From Hyaloperonospora brassicae (lineage: Eukaryota; Oomycota; Peronosporomycetes; Peronosporales; Peronosporaceae): a stretch of 64,000 nucleotides of DNA. The position numbers and the translations under genes were made by a program. The notes beneath the pieces were generated by a model, which saw only the letters and a program-made list of their open reading frames with translations, made no database searches and was not told the origin of the DNA. Shown piece by piece: positions 1-9,664 of this stretch; position 1 is the stretch's first letter, and each line of letters opens with the position of its first letter. The DNA lies in NCBI GenBank assembly GCA_947650285.1, contig CANTFL010000040.1, positions 1 to 64,000 on the forward strand. Direction: 5' to 3'.

Positions 1-1395
1 CCAACATCCTTTACCCCTCGACTGAACGTGTGCGCATACCGTACCTTTGACGCGTGGCACGGTGCCACCGACTGTAAACATTTCCGTCCCTACTCCCGCG
101 CGATCTATGGCCGAGCGAGAAGAATGCCCGAGGCAGACTATCACTGATTCAGGATTTCTCAATGGGGAGTGATTCTTACCAAAGAGGGGCGTCCATAATC
201 AATTGCCCGAATTAATTACCCGTAATTGTTTGCCCGTCATCAGTAGCTCCATAATTTGTCATCCGTTGCCAATCAATCGCAATCAGACATTCGTATTTTA
301 TCGCATGTAGTCAGACGTCCATAATCAGTTGCCCGTCATCGGTTGCCCGTCATCGGTTGCCCGTCATCGGTTGCCCGTCATCGGTTGCCCGTCATCGGTT
401 GCCCGTCATCGGTTGCCCGTCATCGGTTGCCCGTCATCGGTTGCTTGTCATCGGTTGCCCGTCATCGGTTGCCCGTCATCAATTGCCCGTAATTAGTTGC
501 TCGTAGCCAACACACGCAATCAGGCATTCGTAATCAGACGCAAGTAGTCAGACGTCCATAATCAGTTGCCCGTAATCGGTTGCCCGAAATCCGGCCGCCA
601 GTCCGAGGGTGTATAAGAGAGATTTAGACCCCCCTGTGCGCATGTCATCATATTAAATCTGTGCTCATATGACTGGCGTGAATGAGCTCGATTGCGTTTG
701 GGAGCCAATGCGTTTGGCATCGGAAAGGTTTTTTGTGCACTGGTGCCTTATGCAGCGGAGAAGTGCAGAGCGACGTAATCAGGACGCCCAGCCCGAGGTG
801 GCGACTCGTTTGCGGCCACTTGAGACAAAGCGGTGACACGTGGCGCTGGGGACGCATCCGGTCGTAGTGCCCGTCTCTGGCTTCCGGCCGCGAGCGCAGC
901 ATACACGAAGCACAACCGCACCCTGTTATGTTTTCCACCGGAATGGCTTATCGCGGAAGGGCAACTGTACGCGACAGGGGTTAAGTTATGACTGGTTTGA
1001 CCTTAAGTGTGAAATTTTGGGAATTCTGAAAGAATCTCAGTACATTACGTGCGTGTGGAAAGGCTCTCACGGGGGGCGCTTCTGTCAACATTGTGTAGAA
1101 TCGCGATACCGCCATTCTCATCCTGTCGCTCGGTCCCTAGTGCGTGCGCGGCGTCTGTAGCTCTCAAACACTGCTACCTCCGCAAATCATGGTCGACGGC
1201 AGCACAAAATAAATGTCCTCTGACTGTACGAAATTAGCACATGTGCTGACAATGGCACTCCTCGAGATGCAGGTCCGTGACCGGGGACCTATAAGTATAT
1301 GCAGGGCTCTAGCATAGTAGGGTTTGTAGAACCAAAGTTATTCGTTGAGCGTTAAAGTCTTCCTCTGACTTAAGGAGCTGGTAAGAGCGCCCGCC
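1..1395 (+). repeat. LTR of family P, left arm (5' edge truncated by window)
   Basis: This is the left copy of the long LTR seen at 3515-4838, in opposite orientation. Its last 70 bases or so (from about 1325) match the end of the Gypsy-B LTR, including the CTTAAGGAGCTG block at 1370-1381. The tail has diverged, and the CTACC end of the right copy reads CCGCC here (1391-1395). A TATA-like CCTATAAGTATA sits at 1288-1299, a possible transcription start region. A 14-bp minisatellite lies at 331-484. The 600-1280 part holds no recognisable coding sequence; the open frames there are short and differ between arms. Confidence 0.6.
331..484. repeat. 14-bp minisatellite, 10 units plus one variant, in left LTR
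   Basis: The unit GCCCGTCATCGGTT repeats ten times in 331-470, with one unit carrying CTT in place of CCC, followed by a variant unit at 471-484. Related words (ATAATCAGTTGCCCGT, AATTGCCCGTAATTA) flank it on both sides, so the array grew from a locally repetitive region. The mirrored array in the right arm has only five units, so copy number changed after the arms formed. Confidence 0.92.
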
Positions 1396-1439
1396 TTTGG
1401 TGGCGGAAAAGGGAAACGGTCAATCGACGCGCCTGAGCC

Positions 1440-2415
1440 GAGGACGACTGGATCCGCCTGTGAGATGAGGCAATTCACACCGGGGGGGGAGGCCCAAAAG
1501 GCCGCGCTTGATAACCCGCGGCCGTAGGCCCAGAGTGTGTGGAGTTTCTATCTGCACAAGGTCCCGATGCCCAATGCGCGAGACGAGACCTTCATGCAGT
1601 ATGAAACGGCCCTTTTAGGGCAGGTTCAGAACCAAGTAGCGTCGGCTATGCCAAACACTACGGGTGATGCCAGATGAAGAGATTAAGCCCGTCCCTTTCG
1701 GGTGGATGTCAAACATTACTCCGGTAAGGAGGGGGAAAACTTCGACCCTCTGATAAATCAGATTAAAACGGCTATAAGATCTGGCCTTATTCATCGGAGT
1801 ACCAGCGGGTCTCGCTGGTTATCTCCAAGCTCGATGGAAGAGCTAGAGAGTGGGCTCTGACGGTGGCACGTCGGTCGACTTAGCATTTCCCACATGGGAT
1901 TCGCTCAAGTTAGACCTTTTGCGAGTTTTCTCTCCGCCTGACCAGGCTTATCGCGTTGGCTCACATTTGTCTACCCTTCAATGAGTTTACGGACTATGTC
2001 CAAGAGTTGAGAACTCTAATGGCTGCTATGCAGTTCGACCCTTCTTCCCACAGTCTGTGTGACTGTCTTCATGGAAGGTCTTCGCAATGGCGTTTCCAGG
2101 GCCGAGGTTTTTTCGAGTCCATCCCTCTTCTTTGAGGAAGCTGTTGGCATCGCTCAAAAGGCTGAGCAAAACTTCAAGTCGGCCAGACTTGGTTGGAATG
2201 GGTACAACCCAAGCTTTTACTAGGGCAACCTCTGCGAGCAATTCCCGACTTACTGTAAGCGAGAACCGATGAATCTCAGCCATGCTGAAGGTGAAGGTGA
2301 AGCGGAGCTTCATGTTGCAGAGCAACAACAGGAAGTGAGACGCCTTTACATGTGCGGAAGCACTAAACACTTGCGTCCCACTTGTCCTTTGCGCAAGCAA
2401 CAACCGACTTATATG
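1440..2415 (+). pseudogene. Gypsy gag, family P, left arm (broken)
   Basis: This is the retrotransposon Gag (capsid plus nucleocapsid) reading toward the palindrome centre. Short gag words survive in different frames: the region encoding KPRPFRVDVKHYSG lies near 1685-1725, and the SKLDGR block near 1830. The C-terminal knuckle region at about 2340-2400 reads RRLYMCGSTKHLRPTCPL. That is a CX2CX4HX4C knuckle whose first Cys is replaced by Leu. Several frameshifts and stops break it up. No protease follows, because the mirror copy begins 33 bp after the last gag residues. Confidence 0.7.
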
Positions 2416-2432
2416 GGCCGAAACCAGCAATA

Positions 2433-2467
2433 CGTAACTGAACGGCATCTACCGTTGGAGCTAAAGG
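2433..2467. repeat. 35-bp centre of the 4.8 kb inverted repeat
   Basis: This is the non-repeated hinge between the arms. It contains its own small stem: AACGG at 2441-2445 pairs with CCGTT at 2452-2456. The arms meet it at GAAACCAGCAATA (2420-2432) and TATTGCTGGTTTC (2468-2480). Confidence 0.85.
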
Positions 2468-2489
2468 TATTGCTGGTTTCGACCCATAT

Positions 2490-3454
2490 AAGTCGGTTGT
2501 TGCTTGCGCAAAGGACAAGTGGGACGCAAGTGTTTAGTGCTTCCGCACATGTAAAGGCGTCCCACTTCCTGTTGTTGCTCTGCAACATGAAGCTCCGCTT
2601 CACCTTCACCTTCAGCATGGCTGAGATTCATCGGTTCTCGCTTACAGTGGTCGAGGTGCTCGCAGAGGTTGCCCTAGTAAAGCTTGGGTTGTACCCATTC
2701 CAACCAAGTCTGGCCGACTTGAAGTTTGGCTCAGCCTTTTGAGCTGATGCCAACAGCTTCCTCAAAAGAAGAGGGATGGACTCGAAAAACCTCGGCCCTG
2801 GAAACGCCATTGCGAAGACCTTCCATGAAGACAGTCACACAGACTGTCTCAGGAAGAGGGTCAGACTGCATAGCAGCCATTAGAGTTCTCAACTCTTGGA
2901 CATAGTCCGTAAACTCATTCTACCCTGAAGGGTAGACAAGAAATGTGAGCCAACGCGATAAGCCTGGTTAGGCGGAGAGAAAACTCGCAAAAGGTCTAAC
3001 TTGAGCGAATCCCATGTGGGAAATGCTAAGTCGACCGACGTGCCACACGTCAGAGCCCACTCTCTAGCTCTTCCATCGAGCTTGGAGATAACCAGCGAGA
3101 CCCGCTGGTACTCCATTGAGATAAGGCCAGATCTTATGGCCATCTCAATCTCACGGATCCAGAGGGTCAAGTTTTCCCCCTCCTTACCGGAGTAATGTTT
3201 AACATCCACCCGAAAGGGACGAGGCTTAATCTCTTCATCTGGCATCACCACGTAGTGTGTTGGCATAGCCGACGCTACTTGGTTCTGAACCTGCCCTAAA
3301 AGGGCCGTTTCCTACTGCATGAAGGTCTTGTCTCGCGCATTGAGCACATCGTGACCTTGTGCAGATAGAAACTCCACACACTCTGGGCCTACGGCCGCGG
3401 TCAGCTTATCAAGCGCGGCCTTTTGGGCCTCAGAGAGGGGGTGGATTGCTCCAT
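2490..3454 (-). pseudogene. Gypsy gag, family P, right arm (broken)
   Basis: This is the mirror copy of the left-arm gag and the better preserved one. It starts at the ATG of MEQST (3454), placed as in Gypsy-B gag. A frameshift near codon 6 and a stop in the QTFMQ region follow. The longest clean stretch, 3266-2889, carries KHYSGKEGENLTLWIREIE, the [12 protein letters not shown] block and FSPPNQAYRV, typical of the retrotransposon gag capsid domain. The frame then shifts again before the nucleocapsid. The degenerate zinc knuckle (LYMCGSTKHLRPTC, first Cys lost) is near 2515-2556. It is non-functional as it stands. Confidence 0.8.
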
Positions 3455-3514
3455 CCTCACAGAGGATCAGTCGTTACCGACTCAGGCGTAGATTGACTAC
3501 TGACTGCTACCAAA

Positions 3515-4838
3515 GGTAGAGGAGCTACACAGCTCCTTAAGTCAGAGGAAGACTTTAACGCTCAACGAATAACTTTGGTTCTACAAACCCTACTATGCTA
3601 GAGCCCTGCATATACTTATAGGTCCCCGGTCACGGACCTGCATCTCGAGGAGTGCCATTGTCAGCACATGTGCTAATTTCGTGCAGTCAGAGGACATTTA
3701 TTTTGTGCTGCTGTCGACATCATTCGCGGAGGTAGCAGTGTTTGAGAGCTACAGACGCCGCGCACGCACTAGGGACCGAGCGACAGGATGAGAATGGCGG
3801 TATCGCGATTCTACACAATGTTGACAGAAGCGCCACTCGTGAGAGCCTTTCCACACGCACGTAATGTACTGAGATTCTTTCAGAATTCCCAAAATTTCAC
3901 ACTTAAGGTCAAACCAGTCATAACTTAACCCCTGTCGCGTACAGGCCCTTCCGCGAAAGCCATTCAGTGGAAAGCATAACAGGGTGCGGTTGTGCTTCGT
4001 GTATGCTGCGCTCGCAGCCGGAAGCCAGAGCCGGGCACTACGACCGGATGCGTCCCCAGCGCCACGTGTCACCTCTTTGTCTCAAGTGGCCGCAAACGAG
4101 TCGCCACCTCGGGCTGGGCGTCCTGATTCGTCGCTCTGCACTTCTCCGCTGCATAAGGCACCAGTGCACAAAAAAACCTTTCCGATGCCAAACGCATTGG
4201 CTCCCAAACGCAATCGAGCTCATTCACGCCAGTCATATGAGCACAGATACATATGATGACATGCGCACAGGGGGTCTAAATCTCTCTTATACACCCTCGG
4301 ACTGGCGGCCGGATTTCGGGCAACCGATTACGGGCAACTGATTATGGACGTCTGACTACTTGCGTCTGATTACGAATGCCTGATTGCGTGTGTTGGCTAC
4401 GAGCAACTAATTACGGGCAATTGATGACGGGCAACCGATGACGGGCAACCGATGACGGGCAACCGATGACGGGCAACCGATGACGGGCAACCGATGACGG
4501 GCAACTGATTATGGACGTCTGACTACATGCGATAAAATACGAATGTCTGATTGCGAGTGATTGGCAACGGACGACAAATTATGGGCTACTGATGACGGGC
4601 AAACAATTACGGGTAATTAATTTCGGGCAATTGATTATGGACGCCCCTCTTTGGCAAGAATCCTCCATTGAGAAATCCTGAATCAGTGATAGTCTGCCTC
4701 GGGCATTCTTCTCGCTCGGCCATAGATCGCGCGGGAGTAGAGACGGAAATGTTTACGGTCGATGCATTCTCGTGCCACGCGTCAAAGGTACGGTATGCGC
4801 ACACGTTCGGTCGAGGGTAAAGGATGTTGGGGTAGACA
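3515..4838 (-). repeat. LTR of family P, right arm (about 1.3 kb)
   Basis: On the minus strand this LTR would start TGTCTACCCC at 4838 and end at about 3515, just before TTTGGTAGCAG, which has the TGG expected of a tRNA 3'-CCA primer site. The last 75 bases or so match the Gypsy-B LTR end. A TATA-like CCTATAAGTATA lies on the minus strand near 3615-3630. A five-unit 14-bp minisatellite sits at 4433-4502. The 5' boundary is inferred from the TG start and from loss of symmetry data beyond 4830, so it could be off by some bases. Confidence 0.6.
4433..4502. repeat. 14-bp minisatellite, 5 units, in right LTR
   Basis: The unit AACCGATGACGGGC is the reverse complement of the left-arm unit. Five exact copies follow one variant unit (4419-4432). 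The array is half the length of its mirror partner at 331-470. Confidence 0.92.
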
Positions 4839-6370
4839 TTTCACTAAGATATTATTTAGTACGAGGGGAAAATGGAAAGTTTATTGATTCTGATAAAATT
4901 CGAATAAATGTAATCGGTAAAAATCATTTAACCTCGCGTGTCCCTATGTTTGTGTTACTCGTGACAGTGACGATCGCATCAGCCCTCCTGTGGCCCATCA
5001 TTTGTGTCCCACCTTCAACGAAGCGGTCATCTCGGGGATTAGCGCGGCACGTACGCTTCCTTCGGCATCTGCACACTTTAAATAACCGACAGGCCGAGTG
5101 GCCGCGCCGGATTTAAAACGGTGCCTGTTCGTCACAAGGACACTGCAGTATAATTCGACAATTCCGAAAGCGTCGTCGACGGTGATTAGCCCCGAGCAAC
5201 CACCGTACTCGATTGAGCACCGGCATTTCCATCCGGGCTTTGGAAATATCAGATCTGTTCTGTTTTCAATCATAACCGTGAATAAGACAGAGAGACAGAC
5301 TAGTTTGTTGTTCCATTTGGATGCAAGATGCCGGTACATCCTTAGTCTAGCTAGCAGCGCCGGTATTATCGTTCGAGTCCGATAGTTGTTCGGGGCTGAG
5401 CACCTGAGATGCTGGCCCCAAAGATGTTCATTCGAGCTCGCTCTGGCATGCCAGCAAGCGCGCACCCCATGTTTTTTGTTCGGAGTGTCGATACTCCCGC
5501 TTGGCAACACAGCGCGAAGTTGCCGTAAACCCATGTCCCATGCTGCCGGCGATCGTAGCGCGTTCATGTAAGAACGTGACCCTGTTTCGGTGGACCCATA
5601 AACAGGTAAGACAAGCACGGATAAGAATATGCAACAAACGCTTACAGACGGCGGCGTAGTCCTTCGTTTTGTCGGGATGGTCCCGACTAGGATGTCTAAT
5701 TTTCACACGTAATAGTTTCGACGTCCTATGGCTGGCGCTATGCGCATGAAATCCGTGCAACGGGTGTATCTTCTACCGTTGACTGGTCCAATTACAAACA
5801 ATCTTTGTCATGCAGGCTTGGGCACACGGGTAGGATCAAAAGGTGAATTCCAATGTTTTCGTCACTTTGAAGCAACACTGCTGCTTGCCACATGATGGAT
5901 CGAGTGCACGCCTAGTATGATGGATATTTAATTGTTTTGTCGCGACGAGATAACTGAACCAAACCTAGTCTATGAGCTCGTGGACGTGCGTCCACAATGT
6001 AGCCGATGTCTGTTGTAGGGTGGCGTTTTGCCAGCCGCTACTTCGAGCTGCAACTTGTAGTTTACCTTTCAGCGGAGTTGACGTGCCTCTATCATCTAAT
6101 ATAATACCGAAACGCTTGTTTCTTTTATACCAGAAGAGCATGTCGTTTTGCGATGATGTCGAGCACTTTCTATAGCATGCCTTTCAGTCGTGGATGTGTC
6201 GTAAATATTGTAAAATGTTTCAGCTGTCTTTTCTATAGCTGTTGACAGTCGTTGATGTGTCGTAAATATTGTATAATGTTTCAGCTGTCTTTCCTAAAGC
6301 AGTGGACAGTCGACCGCCGTCGGCTGATCTGGTATCGTATCCGCAGCTGCATCCAATGTATGACAATAAT
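4839..6370. other. Unassigned spacer between family P and Gypsy-A1
   Basis: No protein family is recognisable on either strand. The longest open frame is 5618-4998 (minus, 206 codons); it shows no signal peptide, motif or repeat, and I do not call it a gene. A 61-bp tandem duplication lies near the right end (6185-6306). Confidence 0.6.
6185..6306. repeat. 61-bp tandem duplication
   Basis: Units 6185-6245 and 6246-6306 both begin CAGTCGT(G/T)GATGTGTCG and align without gaps, with a handful of substitutions. A third CAGTCG follows at 6307. It lies 64 bp outside the left LTR of Gypsy-A1. Confidence 0.9.
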
Positions 6371-6761
6371 TGTAACGGGGCACACCCTTGCGTGAACTTA
6401 ACGCAAGGGTATCGGTGCCCCGACAGACGTACACAAGGCAAACGAGGAAGCGTAGGATAAGGTAAAAGCAGAACTGTTATATTAATATAATTAATTCTTT
6501 AACCACTGTCTCTTTGTTTGACTTAGCTTAATTATAATAATATAACTGAGTGTATGGTGACGTCTCGTCACCACTCATTGCGCGCGTCCTGCGGCGATTG
6601 GTGGGTTGATATCATCACGATATCAACCAATGAACAGACTCTTTGGTCGACCCTTCAATATCACCGCTTCGGTGATATTGTTTAAAGAATATTCAACTTC
6701 ATATTCTTTATTGTCACTTTCCTTAGAGTGACAATTCCATGTAACGGGCTGCCCCGTTACA
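6371..6761 (-). repeat. Gypsy-A1 3' LTR (391 bp)
   Basis: On the minus strand it starts TGTAACGGGGCAGC and ends CCCCGTTACA. It is built almost entirely from consecutive stem-loops. On the plus strand these are 6384-6393/6401-6410; a GGTGACG/CGTCACC stem near 6555-6572; GTTGATATC/GATATCAAC near 6605-6628; AATATCACC/GGTGATATT near 6657-6679; 6710-6718/6727-6735; and a terminal 22-bp palindrome at 6740-6761. The last is the 5' end of the LTR on the coding strand. Confidence 0.92.
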
Positions 6762-6775
6762 TCACCCCCCCTTAA
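6762..6775 (-). promoter_or_regulatory. Polypurine tract of Gypsy-A1
   Basis: On the minus strand AAGGGGGGGGTGA abuts the TGTAAC start of the 3' LTR. This is the expected RNase H-resistant primer for plus-strand DNA synthesis, and it fixes the element's orientation independently of pol. Confidence 0.85.
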
Positions 6776-6893
6776 CTGATAGTCACTGTGTGACCATCGA
6801 AAATATGGCGGCCACTCGTTGGACACCAGTGGGACAGGGAGCACTTGTTTGGTAAGTTCCGTTCATGACTCGACGTGACCTCGCATAGTTAAC

Positions 6894-8500
6894 ATGTCTA
6901 TGCGAGGTGATTCGAAGACCGCACAGCCTGCCGCTGTGCCAGCATCTGCTGCAGACGATTCTTTGTCTGCTGCTTGCTCTCAGTCTGTAGCAGAAAGTGC
7001 TGCAGACGCACGCGGTATTGCACCACTTGCACATGATGACCTTGTCAATGAGGTCATCAATCCTTGCGAGTAAGACGTGCCTGACTCGCGCAACGTTCCA
7101 GAGGCATCCCGATCACCGGCGGTGCCTTACAGTTCGTCAAGAGCACTGTCGAACGAGCGGACTCGTGCAATGCAACACAGTCTGTTCGGCCAGTGATGAT
7201 GAACTCTATGGTGAGGAACACTATGCCTTACGAGTATCGACTCGCGCTTCCCCGTAAGAGCGTGTTGAAGATGGCAAGAGACGTCGTCATTCTGAAAGCC
7301 GTGGTACCGAGACAGGCACCACATTGAAGCGTAGTGAGCTCAAGCCGTGGCGCTTTCCCGACGGGCTCATCGATAGCCTGTCTCACGAGACAAGCCAACA
7401 CCATCGAATACCCTTATTCGATGCGACTGAGCTTCACGGCTTGATTTCCATCGCGAGCAACTTTCGAGCTGAAGAAGACTTTTATCTCGATGTCTTCCTT
7501 AGGCATCGATGGTACAACAGTAACCAAAAGCGTGACAAAAACTCGCTTTTGGCAGCGTGGAACGCCTTCGGTCCAAAACTTAAATAATTTTGGACGAGAA
7601 GGGTGGCTTAAGAGGCTTGAGGCAGTACGCCTCAGGTTCAAAAATCGAACGCCAACCGGTGCCAGGTACCGGTTGCATCGTTCATCAAGTGAGGCCGGCA
7701 TTCCATGCCTCACTTGGGGAGAACCTTGTACGAGTTGTGCTGACAACTCGCAACGTGCACATAGGGACGTGTATTCCCTAAGTTCGACCTGGGAAAGGGC
7801 ACACATCTCGGCTGAGATGCGTGACGCGATTGCAAACTTGCAATCCGTCTACAAGCGCCTAGGGCGCGTATTTACCGATGGGCCACAGGGCCAATCGGAT
7901 GAGTCTCGTCATACTGGCGGACGAGACCTTCAACGTCCATCAACAGATGACAGCGGGGCTCCCAGCTGTTCCAAGAGGGTGGATATCCCCTCCACTGGAC
8001 GAGGTAGCTCGTCCTTGATCCTGAATTGTAACGGTGGTTGAAGATACGCTCCACTAGGAAGCGTTGACCACCGTGAGAATCCACCAAAGGATGTGGTGGA
8101 GGAGGAAAGACCTCCTCCAGATGATTCGGTTCACCATCTCGACCCTTACGAGATGGATCGCGCAATCGATGAATTACGCGATGACTTGAAGCACGAGCGC
8201 GACCGGCGCTACGCTTTGACTGATACCGTGCGGAAGAACCGCAAGGGTCACGAGGCTGATCGGGCGAGGGATCGCGCCGATTATGCCACAGCGCAGCTTC
8301 AGGTCGAGCGGGATGTCCGCTCCCTTTCCGGGGAGTTGGCGACAGATAGCGGGGAGATATCTCGGTTGAGTTCCGAGGTATCTTATCTGCACGACCAGAC
8401 GGATCGTCTGAAGCGCGAACGCAAGAACTTGATTGATGTTCTTGAACGTGGGGGCTATCTTAATTGGAAGAAGGAGGCTCGTACTGACAGTACGGCCTGA
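6894..8500 (+). pseudogene. Antisense accessory ORF of Gypsy-A1, coiled-coil C terminus
   Basis: This is a composite ORF of about 535 codons on the strand opposite gag-pol. The start is the ATG at 6894 (MSMRGDSKTAQP), with 59 codons to a stop at 7071. A frameshift follows; the frame resumes (SDDELYGEE), is cut by a stop at 7255-7257, and runs on as LKRSELKPWRFPDGL and FRAEEDFYLDV to 7587. After a one-base shift it continues with FGREGWLKRLEAVRLRF and LQSVYKRLGRVF to a stop at 8039-8041. In the same frame it ends with a long coiled coil (8093-8500; LDPYEMDRAIDELRDDL, then RDVRSLSGELA and DRLKRERKNLIDVL). Function is unknown; there is no zinc knuckle or protease, so it is not a gag. The frame from about 8000 on is also readable in Gypsy-A2 (44672-45155, minus). 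The ORF overlaps the chromodomain and the integrase tail. Confidence 0.75.
7872..8165 (-). pseudogene. Chromodomain of Gypsy-A1
   Basis: After a proline run (FPPPPHPLVD) it reads GGQRFLVERIFNHR, then SYLVQWRGYPPSWNSWEPR and DVEGLVRQYDETHP. This is a chromodomain with the aromatic Y/W/W cage pattern of chromoviral integrases, which steers integration to marked chromatin. It has no ATG; the open frame begins with TTG at 8165. It is in the same frame as the integrase C terminus (stop at 8460-8462), but about 300 bp with several stops separate them. The intervening DNA is open only on the plus strand, as the coiled-coil ORF. Confidence 0.85.
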
Positions 8501-9661
8501 GTCGCCCCACGTAAAACGTAGGATGCGTGCGCATCCTACGTGGCAATTCGATCGTGTATGCATTGCCCTTGCGATGCAACACTCGAAATGGCCCAACGTA
8601 TTTCTGCAGTAGTTTACTACTGCCGACATTAGTGACTACATGTCCAGGTAAGTTTACCGTAGACAGTAATACTAGGTCATTAACTTTAAATGAAAGAAAA
8701 TTTGCTCTTCCATTCTTGTCTGCGTTCCGTTTCTGAAAGTCCACCGCATTTGCGATGGAGTCCTGAACGAAACGGACTACCGCTTCTCGAGTCAGCAGGA
8801 AGTTCTCTGCTGACTCGTTGTTTTGTCTTTCAGTGCGCTTCGTGCGCACTGCTAAGAGATTGTTCTCTTCTTCAGCGAGGTTGTCTTCTTCCTCGCTGGA
8901 ATAATCGTTGACGATGCTGAATATACCAGCATCTTCATCATCATCCGAGCCAATAATAGCGTTGGCGCTATTATTGAGGTGATTTCTTCATTGATGTCGG
9001 CATTGTAGACATCGGCATCGTACGTGACGACGTTAGCGTCGACGCGTGATGAGCAAGAGCCAGAACGGTTTTTGCTCGAGCGAGTCCCTCCCCCCTTATC
9101 CAAGAGTCACACTCTAGAAGGGAGGGCACACGTGGATGGCGTAAACCATTCACGTAAAACGGTGTGTGCTGTGTTGAAGCATGCACCGAATTATTGATGG
9201 CGAATTCCACCATGGATAGGAATTCGCTCCAACTCGAAAACGAGTGGACATATCCTCGAAGGATATCTTCGAGGACACGTTTCGCACGTTCCGTCTAACC
9301 ATCTGTTTCCGGATGGTCAGAAGTAGACATCTTCAATCGTATTCCAAGAGAACGGAACACGATTTGCCAAAATTTCGCCGTGAACCGAGGGTCACGGTCG
9401 GAAACGAGTTCACGGGGCAACCAGTGGAGTCGGAAGATCGTGTCAAAAAAGACACGAGCACAACCGGGTGCCGTGATGGTACTCGGGCACTGCAACAAGA
9501 TGCACCATCTTGCTGAACCGATCAACGAACACAAGAATACCATTATTCTTGTGAGCGTCTTCGGAAAACCCGAAGACGAAGTCCAGTAAAACGGACTGCC
9601 AGCACTTTGTCGGAACAGGCAGAGGCTGCAATGGCGCACGGGATGAAGTACTAGGCTTCAC
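8460..9661 (-). pseudogene. Integrase catalytic core and GPY/F domain of Gypsy-A1
   Basis: The frame continues from the RNase H/zinc-binding part after a TAA. The first catalytic Asp lies in LLDFVFGF (about 9595). A frameshift follows near 9440. Then come LVSDRDPRFTAKFW with the second Asp and DHPETDG-stop-TERA, where a TAG replaces the Gln just before the catalytic Glu. FAINNSVHAST and NGLRHPRVPS continue to about 9000. The GPY/F domain (8849-8460) reads KYVGPFRVLHRKGNAYTIEL and HPTFYVGRLRPY. Several stops make it dead. Confidence 0.88.
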
Positions 9662-9664
9662 CCG

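Larger units (their letters stand above)
1..4838. mobile_element. Mirror-image (LTR-gag / gag-LTR) Gypsy structure, family P
   Basis: The first 2432 bases match, with many point differences and small indels, the reverse complement of 2468-4830. A 35-bp non-repeated centre (2433-2467) separates the arms. Each arm reads inward as a long LTR, a TGG primer-site region, then a Ty3/Gypsy gag that stops just after the zinc knuckle; there is no protease, RT or integrase. The right arm probably ends at 4838, where the minus strand begins TGTCTACCCC, a plausible LTR 5' end. The left arm is cut by the window edge, so its outer boundary and any target duplication cannot be seen. The LTR tail and gag resemble those of Gypsy-B (18066-25724). 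The arms differ enough that this is an old structure and not a recent assembly artefact. Confidence 0.8.

Noticed and set aside
331..484. CRISPR-like array of regular short repeats
   Set aside because: The 14-bp units are contiguous with no unique spacers, occur in a eukaryotic LTR and are mirrored in the other arm; it is a minisatellite.
2026..2742. Overlapping frames across the palindrome centre
   Set aside because: They are reverse-strand readings of the two gag copies joined through the 35-bp hinge, not a separate protein.
4998..5618. 206-codon minus-strand frame, the longest outside elements
   Set aside because: No motif, no helpful codon bias, no signal peptide and no conserved neighbour; a frame of this size can arise by chance in 64 kb.
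8174..8629. 151-codon minus-strand frame between the GPY/F domain and the chromodomain
   Set aside because: It would be the sense linker but is not in the integrase frame, and the matching stretch of Gypsy-A2 has no such frame; the antisense coiled coil explains the open sequence better.
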